DNA of 64,000 nt from Methylocystis iwaonis (GTDB taxonomy: Bacteria; Pseudomonadota; Alphaproteobacteria; Rhizobiales; Beijerinckiaceae), in contig NZ_AP027144.1 in NCBI RefSeq assembly GCF_027925385.1, positions 171,812 to 235,811 on the forward strand, written 5' to 3'. The position numbers and the translations under genes were made by a program. Positions 28,126 through 37,146 of the stretch are shown here, in pieces. The stretch's first letter is position 1. The number at the start of each line of letters is the position of its first letter. The notes beneath the pieces are model-generated. The model was not told where the DNA came from and ran no database searches. It saw only the letters and a list, made by a program, of their open reading frames with translations.

Positions 28126-29661
28126 TCAGGCCACCTCTTTGAAGGCCGCGGCGGATTGTGCATAGGCCCAAGGCATCAGTTCGTCGAGCTTACTGGCGAG
28201 ATGGCCGTTGACGATCTTAGAAAGAGCGTCAGCGATGTAGGCCAGCGGATCGACGCCATTGAGCTTGCAGGTCTCGATGAGCGAGGCGACGATCGCCCAG
28301 TTTTCGCCGCCTCCGTCCGAACCCGCGAAGAGAGCGTTTTTCCGATTGAGGGCGATGGGACGGATTGCACGTTCGACGACATTGGAGTCGATCTCGATGC
28401 GCCCGTCGTCGATGAAGCGTGTCAGGCCGTCCCAGCGCGAGAGCGCGTAGCGGATCGCCTCGGCGAGCTTGGTCTTCTGGCTGATCAGCGCGAGTTTTTC
28501 ACGCAGCCATGGCTCGAGCGCGTCGAGGATGGGGCGGGATTTCTCCTGCCGCGCGTCCCGACGTTTGCCGGCGCTTTGGCCGCGGATGTCGCTCTCGATG
28601 GCGTAGAGTTCGCCGATGCGCGCCAGAGCCTCGCCGGCGATCGGCGCGGGACCTGCTGCGGCGAGTTCGTAGAAGCGCCGGCGGACGTGAGACCAGCAGG
28701 AGGCCAGCGACACGCTGTTCTTCTGCGTCAGCGCGCGATAGCCGGCGTAACCGTCGACCTGCACGACGCCCGTGAAGCCAGCAAGATGCGTGAGCGGCTG
28801 CTCGGACTTTCGGTTTTGCGCATAGACATAGACTGCGATTGGCGGATCGGCGCCGCCCCATGGCCGGTCGTCACGCGCATAAGCCCAAAGTTGGCCAGTC
28901 TTGGTACACCCGCGCCCGGGGTCGAGCACCGGCGCCCTTGTCTCGTCAGCGAAGATTTTCGTCGACGATCTGATGTGTTCCAGAAGCCGCTCGTGCACGG
29001 GCCGCAAATGCCAGGCGGCGCGACCAACCCAGTCGGCGAGCGTAGAACGGTCGAGGGCGATCCCCTGCCGGGCGTAGATCTGTGCTTGGCGATAAAGCGG
29101 AAGATGATCGGCGTATTTGGAAACGAGCACATGTGCGACTGTCACCTCCGTCGGCAAGCCGCCTTCGATCAGCCGCGCCGGGGCCGGCGCCTGCACGACC
29201 GCGCCCTCGCAGGCGCGACAAGCGTATTTGGGTCGACGCGTCACCAGCACGCGGAACTGCGCCGGCACGACGTCGAGCCGCTCAGAGACATCTTCGCCGA
29301 TCGGGTGGAGCGCGCCCTTGCAGCAAGGACAGGCTTTATCCTCGATGTCGACGATGGTTTCGATGCGCGGGAGATGGGCAGGTAGCGCGCCACGGTTCGT
29401 GCGGCGCTTTCTGGCCGCCTTTTCACGTTCGGCGGCGGACTTGGCTTCCCCCTCCGCCGCGGCGCCCGCTTCCGTCTGCTCGACCTCTTCGAGCGCGAGC
29501 AGCATCTGGTCTTCGGGAAGGGTCTCGGCGCGCCGTCCAAAGCGATGGCGCTGCATCTCCTTGATGATCTGAACGAGACGCTCGTTGCACGCCCGCTCGG
29601 CAAGCAGCATCGTCTTCAGTTCGTTTGGATCGTCGGGAAGCGTCTCGATCGCCTGCGCCAT
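28126..29661 (-). CDS. tnpC: IS66 transposase TnpC
   Basis: 511 residues, full length for the family. N-terminal leucine-zipper region (LKTMLLAERACNERLVQIIK), a zinc-finger-like pair (CPCCKG and CRACEG), and DDE residues in IFADETRAP, QVDGYAGY and the C-terminal IEIDSNVVERAIRP. The last gene of the IS66 tnpABC set. Confidence 0.95.
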   Translation of the reverse strand: MAQAIETLPDDPNELKTMLLAERACNERLVQIIKEMQRHRFGRRAETLPEDQMLLALEEVEQTEAGAAAEGEAKSAAEREKAARKRRTNRGALPAHLPRIETIVDIEDKACPCCKGALHPIGEDVSERLDVVPAQFRVLVTRRPKYACRACEGAVVQAPAPARLIEGGLPTEVTVAHVLVSKYADHLPLYRQAQIYARQGIALDRSTLADWVGRAAWHLRPVHERLLEHIRSSTKIFADETRAPVLDPGRGCTKTGQLWAYARDDRPWGGADPPIAVYVYAQNRKSEQPLTHLAGFTGVVQVDGYAGYRALTQKNSVSLASCWSHVRRRFYELAAAGPAPIAGEALARIGELYAIESDIRGQSAGKRRDARQEKSRPILDALEPWLREKLALISQKTKLAEAIRYALSRWDGLTRFIDDGRIEIDSNVVERAIRPIALNRKNALFAGSDGGGENWAIVASLIETCKLNGVDPLAYIADALSKIVNGHLASKLDELMPWAYAQSAAAFKEVA

Positions 29662-29731
29662 AGTCGCAGAAGACCATATTTTCCACCGCCTTTCGCCGTT
29701 CTTCGATGCCCTTGATTCACTGTGTCGCGGC

Positions 29732-30088
29732 TTATCCCGGCAAGGTCGGCGCCGCCGTCTCTTTCGCTGCGCGCACGCGGCGAAAGTCGAGCCCCTCCAG
29801 CAGCGCCGAAAACTGCGCCGCGGACAACCGCATCACCCCGTCTTCGATCTTCGGCCAGCGGAACTCGCCATCTTCCAGCCGCTTGGCAAAGAGACAGACG
29901 CCCGTGCCGTCCCAGAACACCAGTTTGATGCGATCAGCCCTTTTCGCGCGGAACACATAAACAGCGCCGTCAAAAGGATCTGCCTGCATCGTCTCTCGGA
30001 CCAGCGCAGCCAAGCCCTCGGCGCCCTTTCGGAAGTCGACGGGCTTCGTCGCCACCATGACGCGGATCGCGCCTGTCGGCCCGATCAT
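29732..30088 (-). CDS. tnpB: IS66 accessory protein TnpB
   Basis: 118 residues beginning MIGPTGAIRVMVATKPVDFR and containing FDGAVYVFRAKRADRIKLVF and GTGVCLFAKRLEDG, the conserved IS66 Orf2 pattern. Required with TnpA for IS66 transposition in studied elements. Overlaps tnpA by four bases (ATGA), suggesting coupled translation. Confidence 0.95.
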   Translation of the reverse strand: MIGPTGAIRVMVATKPVDFRKGAEGLAALVRETMQADPFDGAVYVFRAKRADRIKLVFWDGTGVCLFAKRLEDGEFRWPKIEDGVMRLSAAQFSALLEGLDFRRVRAAKETAAPTLPG

Positions 30089-30525
30089 GAACTCGCCTTC
30101 AAGGCGTCGATAATCGCCGTGACCATGCCCATGGGCGCGTCACGCCAGATCCAGACGCTTGCACCGTCAATTGCGAGCTCAATCACGTGCGGGCGAGCAA
30201 CCGGTCTGCTCTCCGACCCCAGAGCGACGGGCGCTTCCTCTCGTCGCTCGACAACAACCGGCGCAAATGAAACAGCATCGAGTTCCGCTTGCCGTCGCGC
30301 CTTTTGTCGCCACGAAAACAATTGCTGCGGCGCCAGCCCATGCCGTCGCGCGACAACTGAAACCACCGCGCCAGGCGCAAGCGACTCTTCGACGGCTTGC
30401 GCCTTCTCCGCAACCGACCATCGTCGACGACGTTCGCCGCCGCCCGTGATCACTTCGATCCGGCGCACCGCTCCGCCATTAGGCTCAAGCGTAGGGTCAA
30501 GTCTGGACACAAGCCTTATCTCCAA
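30085..30525 (-). CDS. tnpA: IS66 accessory protein TnpA
   Basis: 146 residues from a TTG start, with an N-terminal helix-turn-helix (GERRRRWSVAEKAQAVEESL ... VVARRHGLAPQQLFSWRQKAR) that matches IS66 Orf1. First gene of the element; a GTG six codons in is an alternative start. Confidence 0.92.
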   Translation of the reverse strand: MEIRLVSRLDPTLEPNGGAVRRIEVITGGGERRRRWSVAEKAQAVEESLAPGAVVSVVARRHGLAPQQLFSWRQKARRQAELDAVSFAPVVVERREEAPVALGSESRPVARPHVIELAIDGASVWIWRDAPMGMVTAIIDALKASS

Positions 30526-30692
30526 ATCAGGAGATCAGACTCGCTGCTTTCAGCATCGGTTGGAAGGTGGGACCGCAACAGCGCTTACGCTTTTGCGAGA
30601 ATCTCATCGCCTCAATCCCATTTCGCAGGGCAACCGCTGACGACGGGCATCGTCTATCCCTTGTCTAATCCGTCGTCAGCGGCGGAGTGGCA

Positions 30693-30839
30693 TCACTTGC
30701 TACCGTTATCGGTCTTGCCATTGTTATCCATGTCATGGTGGTGGTGATGGTGATGATGGCACCCATGCGCTGATGCTGCAGCTGGGGCCAAAGCCACAGC
30801 GATGGCGATCAAAGCTGATGATAGAATTTTCGTAAACAT
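30693..30839 (-). CDS. Small secreted polyhistidine protein, 48 aa
   Basis: AAGGGAGTCGGAT precedes ATG. A signal peptide (ILSSALIAIAVALAPAAASA) leads to a 24-residue mature peptide beginning HGC, followed by eight consecutive His residues and DMDNNGKTDN. Likely periplasmic binding of Ni2+, Zn2+ or Cu+ through the His run and Cys; the Asp/Asn tail resembles a calcium loop. No transporter adjacent. Confidence 0.6.
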   Translation of the reverse strand: MFTKILSSALIAIAVALAPAAASAHGCHHHHHHHHDMDNNGKTDNGSK

Positions 30840-30954
30840 ATCCGACTCCCTTGAGGACTTCACCTCATCACGCGAGTGACAAGATGTAGATAAGCCCTTC
30901 AAAGGGAGCGGCAATAACAGCTGGTCTGGGCCAAGAAGAAATCTGCGACATGTG

Positions 30955-31140
30955 TGGACGCCCGCGCGACGCGCGACTTCGCCTTCTTTGGCGCGCAGAG
31001 CAATTGCGATGTCCAGGAGCTTTATGCGTTGATCGAGCAAACCCAGTATATCAACTAGGACGCAAAGGATGCGACGCGCCGCTTCCGGCAGAGGCAGCTT
31101 GGGATCCTGCACTGCCATGAAAAGCTTGCGGCCGAGATAA
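30955..31140 (-). pseudogene. IS110-family transposase, middle fragment
   Basis: Encodes PEAARRILCVLVDILGLLDQ and RIKLLDIAIALRAKEGEVAR, the coiled-coil linker that precedes the C-terminal domain in IS110 proteins. It stops where a 22-bp sequence shared with 23783-23804 begins. Confidence 0.55.
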
Positions 31141-31446
31141 ATAATCGGTCGCAGTTTTTCGTTATTGTTCAAGGAGAGCTGGCTTCGGTTGGACGGACGG
31201 CATGAGACGATCGACGTTTGTGTGGCTGGGAACTTAGTATGGCCGGCGCTTGTCCTTGCTGGCGCGGCTGTGCGCTTCTTGAGCTCCAATCGCCGCCTCG
31301 ATCCCGAGCTGGGCCAAGCTATCGATAACCTCGGCCGCCACAGTGCGATCGACTCGCATGCCGCCGAACGAAATGCATTGTTCGCCGCCGGGCTTTGTCG
31401 CAAATTTTCACCCAAGACGCGATGAGCGCAGCGAGGATGATCTGGC

Positions 31447-31925
31447 TTACCCTGCCAGGGCATAGAACTGCTGCGCTGGACGCAATTCGCTCGTCGTTCC
31501 GAGCTGTCCCTTGCAGAGCGTGTGCATGAGTTCGATCCCCGTGAGCGTCGCCGCGGCTGATCGAAAGGATTTGAAGCCCAGCATCGGCCGCGTCGCGCGT
31601 TTGACGGCTCGGTGAGCATGCTCGACAATGTTATTCAAATATTTGATTTGGCGGATTTCGTAGCGCCGCCGTGTTCGCGCCACTCTTGTCGATCGTGATC
31701 TTTGCCGGAGCCATGCTGACCGATCGCCTTGCGCAGAAACCGCAACGTGGCTTTGCGGTCCCGCTTTGACCGTCAGCAGAAGGTCCACCGTTGCGCCAGC
31801 CTTGTGGCCCGATACAAATATTTCCGCCAGCCCTTGACCTTCACGTAGGTCTCGTCCAGTCGCCAGCTCCCGCCGATGGGACGCTTGCGGGCGCGGAACT
31901 GACGCTCCAGCAATGGCGCTGGCGC
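31447..31925 (-). pseudogene. IS6-family transposase, decayed C-terminal half
   Basis: Multiple frameshifts. Recognisable blocks are RKRPIGGSWRLDETYVKVKG, then in another frame KYLNNIVE, AHRAVKR and RPMLGFKSFRSAAATLTGIE, ending QQFYALAG. The N-terminal third is missing. Confidence 0.85.
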
Positions 31926-32222
31926 GCGCGGGTGCCACCGTGCACTCCCAGCTCAGGCGCCCGTGCGTGAGCGGAGAAGTCGCCCGCGTAGCGCCAGCGC
32001 AGATCGGCGTGGGGGTCCCACAACGACGCCGGATTAGACGCGTGGTGGGTGGCAACCATGTACGGTCCCTCAACCGGCGCCGCCAGCGCCGTGTTTCAGG
32101 AACGCCCGGCTCGCACGATGCATCGCGGCGGTGTTCACCGGGCGCACGTACTTATGCCACCCCGTCGGGCGGCGTCAGATGCGCCGGTAGTCGCTCATCC
32201 GGTGCGGCGCCGTGCTGGATTT
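31926..32222. other. Non-coding stretch between IS6 remnant and PRC-barrel gene
   Basis: About 300 bp of GC-rich sequence with no frame I can assign and no repeat. Confidence 0.4.
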
Positions 32223-32603
32223 TTACTGCGCGGCCGCCGATGCCTCCCAGTAAGGCCGAGCGTGGTAATGTTGATGCACCCGTGCTTCCCATTCACGGTC
32301 CGTCCAGCTTTCGTCACTATATTCCGGCGCGCTCTCGACTAACTCTTGGCTCACGTCCGTCACGTAGCCACGACGATCTCTGTCGAATTTTAGCGAGGTC
32401 CAAGGCATCGGATGGTGTCCTGGATGCAGGCACATGAAGCCGCAGAAGTTAACGACCGCGTAAAGCACTCGGCCCGAGACCATATCAATCATGAAATGGT
32501 CGATCTTGCCGATTTCCTTGCCAGCCATGTCAAAAACGGCCGCGCCATCGATATGCTGGCTCGAGATCAGGTTGATTTTTGAATAAGGAGCGGCGGTAGC
32601 CAT
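32223..32603 (-). CDS. PRC-barrel domain protein, 126 aa
   Basis: Start at MATAAPYSKI behind GGGAGAGTGAA. PRC-barrel core at about 12-90: LISSQHIDGAAVFDMAGKEI, GKIDHFMIDMVSGRVLYAVV, then a MPWTSLKFDRDRRGYVTDV strand. An acidic, Trp/Tyr-rich tail follows (EYSDESWTDREWEARVHQHY). PRC-barrel proteins of this kind are common soluble stress proteins in Hyphomicrobiales. Both flanks are transposase debris. Confidence 0.87.
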   Translation of the reverse strand: MATAAPYSKINLISSQHIDGAAVFDMAGKEIGKIDHFMIDMVSGRVLYAVVNFCGFMCLHPGHHPMPWTSLKFDRDRRGYVTDVSQELVESAPEYSDESWTDREWEARVHQHYHARPYWEASAAAQ

Positions 32604-32879
32604 TTCACTCTCCCATGCGTGCGACGGCCACCGCTCGCCTTCCTGCGATATGCCGTGCTCACGCTCTTTGTAGGGGCTGAACATCTCGCATAGATCCCGA
32701 GCTCCGGCGGCGTCATGTGCGCCGTGAACGCGTGGGCCAGCGTATCGTTCCTCCCTTTCTGATTGGGGTAGTTGAAGTCAAGCTGTCCCGCCCTGATCAA
32801 ATCTCGTACCGTTCCGTGGGTCGCACGCTCTCTTTGCGGTCGGCGCTCGGGCCGCCGCCTGATGGGGTCAGGAAGGCGA

Positions 32880-33120
32880 GGCGTCTCAATCTGTCACGAC
32901 CTTGCCGGCAGCTGCGGCAGGCCAGCGCCATGCGAGCGAGTTCGTCGCCGCATCGGCTGATCCTGCCCAGGATGTCCGTCTCTCCGGATTGGTAGCGGGC
33001 CGGCGTCAAGCCGAGATGCGCGCCCAGGTCCCTCGAATGCTGGAAGAGATCCGCTCGGTCGATCGTGGCGCGGAAGGCGAGCGCCGTGATTGGACCTACG
33101 CCGGGAACGCGGCGATAACT
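32880..33120 (-). pseudogene. IS110-family transposase, C-terminal fragment
   Basis: Encodes VPGVGPITALAFRATIDRAD and GAHLGLTPARYQSGETDILG, the C-terminal (Ser) domain of IS110 transposases. Both ends are lost, and the frame is disturbed after CGDELAR. Confidence 0.75.
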
Positions 33121-33146
33121 TTGGCCCATCGTAGCGCTGTGCTGCA

Positions 33147-33460
33147 CTAAATGGAGGGATACTTATCTGAATAGCCTTGTCCTGCGCCCGGATGAAATCT
33201 CTGCCATACGGTGATGATCAAAATCGAGCCCGCGATGGCAGCAATAAAATGCCCAAGCGACCCCCGCACGACAATACCTAAGAGGTCCGCGAGCTGCGAT
33301 CCGATCCATGACCCTGCAACCCCCACAAGGATGTTCGTCAGTACCCAATTACGCACCCCTGTGTAACCATACCCGCTATCCAACCGGCTAACCCGCCAAT
33401 GACGAGAAGGGCGAAAAATCCTACGTCGGGCGTTCCGAGAATACCTAGCGGCTGGTTCAT
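33147..33460 (-). pseudogene. GlsB/YeaQ/YmgE family membrane protein, frameshifted
   Basis: Start at MNQPLGILGTPDVGFFALLV behind AGGAGGTCGCG. After GGLAGWIAGMVT a one-base shift at a G run near 33365 ends the frame; the continuation WVLTNILVGVAGSWIGSQLA and the third helix (GHFIAAIAGSILIITVWQRF) are intact in another frame. Three-helix stress membrane proteins of this family are about 85-100 residues. It could be a real mutation or a homopolymer sequencing error. Confidence 0.78.
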
Positions 33461-33641
33461 CGCGACCTCCTGACACCCCTGGCAGGAGTGACAAATGGGT
33501 CGCTCTTGCTGATTGGCCCGACATCGTGAAGAAAAAAATTTCTTCATGCCAGATAAGCACAGATCGCCGAATGCAAGGCCCGCGGCGATGCATGTAAAAA
33601 ATACGCCGACGCGTGCCGCAAGGCTTAGGCTAGGGTCTAGC

Positions 33642-34051
33642 TGACTATCGCGGCGATGCAGACAGCGGCGAGGAAGTCGGCTGCGTTCCGACCATAGCGT
33701 GTGGCGATGCGCGTGAAGTCTTTCAGCCGGCAGAACATGCGCTCGATGGCGTTGCGGTTGCGGTAGAGGAATGGCGAGAAGCAGTTCATCCACTTTCGAT
33801 TCGCCTTGGGCTGTTGGGCATGGCTCTGCCGGCCTCGATCTGCCGCCGGATATATAACGGTTGTAGAGCGTCTTCCTCGGCCCGTATTCTGGCGGCGCGT
33901 CGATCCAGCGCCCGCCGGATTTCAGCACATGAACGATGCCGCTGATCACTCGCCGGTCGTCGACCCGCGCCTTGCCCCTCGTGTCGGTGGGACGGTGTGG
34001 CGCGATCTTCGCGAACTGGGCGTCCGTTAGCCAAATGCGGTCCGGAATCAT
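33642..34051 (-). pseudogene. IS5-family transposase with an internal deletion
   Basis: The N-terminal part reads MIPDRIWLTDAQFAKIAPHR to PPEYGPRKTLYNR. It then joins, in another frame, the C-terminal end FSPFLYRNRNAIERMFCRLK ... YGRNAADFLAAVCIAAIVS. The central catalytic region is missing. Confidence 0.85.
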
Positions 34052-34334
34052 TGGCGCTTCCTCGGAAGCTGTGAATCACGATGCCGCCCTCACGCCGGCA
34101 ACTTTATAGACGAGCTCATAAGAGCGCGCACGCAATTCCTCCGGCAACATCGGCCCGACGAGGCGAGCCCGCGTCTAGCGCAGCACAGGCTCCCGGGAGG
34201 CAAGGTCGAGCAGAATCGCCTCAAAGAATAGTGCATCGGCTTCGGATGCCGATTACCCAGACGCTCGCTGCAGCGGATCAGTTTGCAATTCGACGGATTG
34301 ACGGCATGGAAACCGTCTCCGTCAGAGACATATT

Positions 34335-34552
34335 ATGCGCATGACAAAAAAGAAAAAACCTGTGACTGACGCCGACCCCGAAGCTGTCGAGAGTTGGGAT
34401 AATGAGGGTGGCGCTCCGGCGTCAGGCGACCGGTCGTCGGTCCATCCCAAAAGCCCCCCAAAACCAATCGGCTCGCGCCACGAGGAAAAAAAGCTGGGTC
34501 CGCAGGAACCCTGCCGAGTGAACGCGCCAAACCCAGCCGAGGGGCGAGATAG
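34335..34552 (+). pseudogene. Small hypothetical gene truncated by IS6
   Basis: Reads MRMTKKKKPVTDADPEAVES then WDNEGGAPASGDRSS, and runs into the IS6 terminal repeat at 34553. The WDNEGGA-SGD motif is shared with the protein at 35424-35759, so this may be the 5' part of a relative. No strong ribosome site. Confidence 0.4.
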
Positions 34553-35352
34553 GGCTCTGTCGCAAACTTTTCGGGGCTGAGGCTTGGCGTATAATCGCTA
34601 GAATCAAATTCGGCGAGACGGCGCGATGATCGAGTTCAAAGGCAGCCATTTCGAACGCGAGGTGATCCTGTGGGGCATCCGGTGGTATGTGGCATATCCG
34701 ATCAGCTATCGGCAGCTCGAGGAAATGCTGGAAGAGCGCGGCGTCGAAGTCGACCATTCCACGCTGAACCGCTGGGTCGTCAAATACGTCCCGCTGCTGG
34801 ATCAACAATTTCGCGCCCGCAAGCGTCCGGTCGGCGCAAGCTGGCGATTGGACGAGACGTATGTGAAGGTCAAAGGCAGCTGGAAATATTTGTATCGGGC
34901 CGTCGACAAAGTTGGCGCGACGGTGGACTTCCTGTTGACGGCCAAGCGGGATCGTAAAGCCGCATTGCGGTTCCTACGCAAGGCGATAAATCAGCATGGC
35001 GTGCCAAAGAAGATCACGATCGAGAAGAGCGGCGCCAACACGGCGGCCATCGAAAGCTACAACGCCGAACATGAGGCGGAAATCGAAATCCACCAAAACA
35101 AATTTCTGAATAACATCGTCGAACAGGATCACCGAGCCGTCAAACGAGTGGCGCGGCCAATGCTAGGGTTCAAGTCCTTTCGAGCAGCTATGGCAACCCT
35201 CGCAGGAGTCGAGCTCATGCACATGATCCGAAAGGGGCAGTTGCGGACGACGGGCGAATTGTGTCCCGCACAGCAATTCTACTCGCTGGCGGTGTAAACC
35301 TCGTCGTTGTTCCAGGCCCACCTCGGCCGCACAAAAAATTTGCGACAAAGCC
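34553..35352 (+). mobile_element. IS6-family insertion sequence, apparently intact
   Basis: 800 bp with 14-bp terminal repeats GGCTCTGTCGCAAA (34553-34566) and the complement of GGCTTTGTCGCAAA (35339-35352), one mismatch. Flanking octamers differ (CGAGATAG and AATTTCTG), so there is no target duplication. Confidence 0.92.
34626..35297 (+). CDS. IS6-family transposase, 223 aa
   Basis: Full-length DDE transposase: N-terminal HTH (MIEFKGSHFEREVILWGIRW, YPISYRQLEEMLEERGVEVD), catalytic Asp in WRLDETYVKVKG, second Asp in DKVGATVDFLL, and Glu in KFLNNIVEQDHRAVKR. One oddity is IEKSGAN where most relatives have IDKSGAN. Confidence 0.95.
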   Translation: MIEFKGSHFEREVILWGIRWYVAYPISYRQLEEMLEERGVEVDHSTLNRWVVKYVPLLDQQFRARKRPVGASWRLDETYVKVKGSWKYLYRAVDKVGATVDFLLTAKRDRKAALRFLRKAINQHGVPKKITIEKSGANTAAIESYNAEHEAEIEIHQNKFLNNIVEQDHRAVKRVARPMLGFKSFRAAMATLAGVELMHMIRKGQLRTTGELCPAQQFYSLAV

Positions 35353-35423
35353 AATTTCTGCCTTCCGCATTTTGTATGCGTGTCATGCTCCACGCATTGC
35401 CGGCCAGGACGCCCTTCTCGCTC

Positions 35424-35759
35424 TTAAGGCCTGTCAGTATTCTTAGCCTCCGATAGAAGCTTCATAATATCTTCTGGAGTCTCCATGACGTCTACGTAAT
35501 TTTCTTCGCTCACCGCGAACGTGATCCGAGATCCTTTTTTGTGAGGGACTATCGTTCCGGCACTCGCAAGATTGACGAAGATGCCCGTCTCGCCATCATC
35601 CGATGTGCATTTTACCCATTCGGAAGGCATGCCAATCTCCTGCTTTGCGTTAGCCCTAGACTGATCGCCGGAAGCTGCTCCGCCCTCATTATCCCATACG
35701 GCAATAGCCCTTGCCTTCAACTCTGAGGCGGTCATCGGCTTTTTCAGATTATCGATCAT
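35424..35759 (-). CDS. Hypothetical protein with WDNEGGA motif, 111 aa
   Basis: Begins MIDNLKKPMTASELKARAIA, then VWDNEGGAASGD, then a probable small beta-barrel (PSEWVKCTSDDGETGIFVNL ... SRITFAVSEENYVDVMETPE). AGGGG lies just upstream of the ATG. No named family, though the N-terminal motif loosely resembles DUF2934. Flanked by an IS6 element and the broken copy of the 5721-6062 gene. Confidence 0.6.
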   Translation of the reverse strand: MIDNLKKPMTASELKARAIAVWDNEGGAASGDQSRANAKQEIGMPSEWVKCTSDDGETGIFVNLASAGTIVPHKKGSRITFAVSEENYVDVMETPEDIMKLLSEAKNTDRP

Positions 35760-36001
35760 CCCCTAAATATGGCGCGCCAGCCAAACAAATTCCAGGAAAG
35801 TGGATCTCCGGTGAGGCCTCAGTTGGAAATTCTGGACTCTTGGCGAGGCGATTGCGCTCGCCACGATCATGGCCGCCGCCGTTGTGAAGATCGCGTTGAA
35901 CGCAGTCGAGATCGATTAATGACCGGCGCGGGTATTGTAGCGTGGCAAAAGGACAAATGTTGTCAAGGATACTTGATATCAAATGCAATAATGTGAACGT
36001 G

Positions 36002-36273
36002 TTAATTGTTCGTCCCGTCGGGCGATTTTTCGGCTACTTCATCCAAAAGCGTCGGGAGCTTCTTAATTCCGTCCTGCTGAATTTCTCGAAGACCGGTCGC
36101 GAATGACGGCCAAGGCTCCATTCCGCTCGGCAAACGCCAACCTGGATGGGATCAAAGATTATGGCGCTTATGGCAGCTACAATAATCTGTTGAGCTTGCT
36201 CTGGAATCCTGGCTACCCTTTTTCTCTGCCAATCGTGCAGCTCATAATGGATTTGCTCTGTGATATCGGGCCT
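36002..36273 (-). pseudogene. Broken paralogue of the 5721-6062 gene
   Basis: Reads DITEQIHYELHDWQRKRVAR, PEQAQQIIVAAISAIIFDP, then after loss of one C in GATCCCATCC continues in another frame as WRLPSGMEPWPS, LREIQQDGIKKLPTLLDEVA and SPDGTNN. The start codon position is AGG instead of ATG. Both lesions make it inactive. Confidence 0.8.
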
Positions 36274-36319
36274 GGCGCACCCAACTTTCTAGGAGGAACA
36301 GAAAAGGCATGACCTAGCA

Positions 36320-37142
36320 TTACAGTTGCGATTTCAGGTGAGCACGCTTTGCCTGGGCTTGATGGGCTCTTCGCCAAAGCGACCAAGCGATGACGCACTC
36401 TGGTCGGATGCGCTTTCGAGCCAGCCGCGTTGCGATGCGGCGGATTTCCTGCATGGACCAGCGGATAAGCGACGGGCTCGTCAGCTCTGAGGCGGACTGG
36501 ACGTCGTCGGCTTGCGCCGCATTGTTTTTGGGGGCGACGCGACCGTATTGGCGTGAACGCGGATCGCCGCCATCATGGCAAAGGCGAGCATGACCTGCGA
36601 CACGTAACGACGCCAACCATGCCAGGAACGCGTCTCGTTGTGATCAAGGCCGAGTTCATTCTTCGTCGTTTCGAAACTGTCTTCGATCGCCCAACGACGC
36701 CCTTCGATTTTCGCCAGTCTTTCAATCGATGTTCCGGTCGGCGCCCATGCCGTGAAGAAGGCGAGATCGCCATCGGCGATTTTGCGCCGGATCAGAAGGC
36801 CGCGCGTCCATGCCTGCCCGGCGAGAGCCTTGTTGTATTCGCCAGCGTCGAGATCAGCGAGTTCGAGATAGGCCCAGTCGTGAAAGCGCTCGCCTTTCGT
36901 TCCCGCGCCCGCCGAAAGACGCCGCCACGCGGAGGCCGGCAAGCCCTCGGCGATCTCCTTCGCCGTTCCGGCGACGGTCTGGGGCCTGTCCCAGGAGTGA
37001 AAAGGGTCATTGGATTTCACGCCAAGCACATAGCCCTTGCCGGCGCGCCGCAACGCCATTTCGATGTCGCCGACGCCATAGACAGTGTCGGCGGTGACGA
37101 AGGAGAAGGGAACTTTCGCCGCGATCGCACGCTCGATCATAA
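36320..37142 (-). pseudogene. IS701-family transposase, N-terminally truncated and frameshifted
   Basis: Visible blocks are VPFSFVTADTVYGVGDIEMA, GVKSNDPFHSW, FFTAWAPTGTSIERLAKIEG, RRWAIEDSFETTKNELGLDH and the C-terminus in a second frame (IRWSMQEIRRIATRLARKRI ... VIAWSLWRRAHQAQAKRAHL). The shift is near 36540. The 5' half is cut by the adjacent IS6 element. Confidence 0.87.
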
Positions 37143-37146
37143 CACG

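Larger units (their letters stand above)
28113..30588 (-). mobile_element. Complete IS66-family insertion sequence
   Basis: 2,476 bp with imperfect terminal repeats GTAACCGCTGTTTTCAG (left) and GTAAGCGCTGTTGCGGT (right, complement). It is flanked by a perfect 8-bp target duplication GCTTTTGC at 28105-28112 and 30589-30596. All three genes are open, so it looks recent and possibly active. The rejoined target would read a short frame ending SHRLNPISQGNR. Confidence 0.95.

Noticed and set aside
28156..29385. 409-codon plus-strand frame
   Set aside because: Antisense to IS66 tnpC, which is full length with all motifs.
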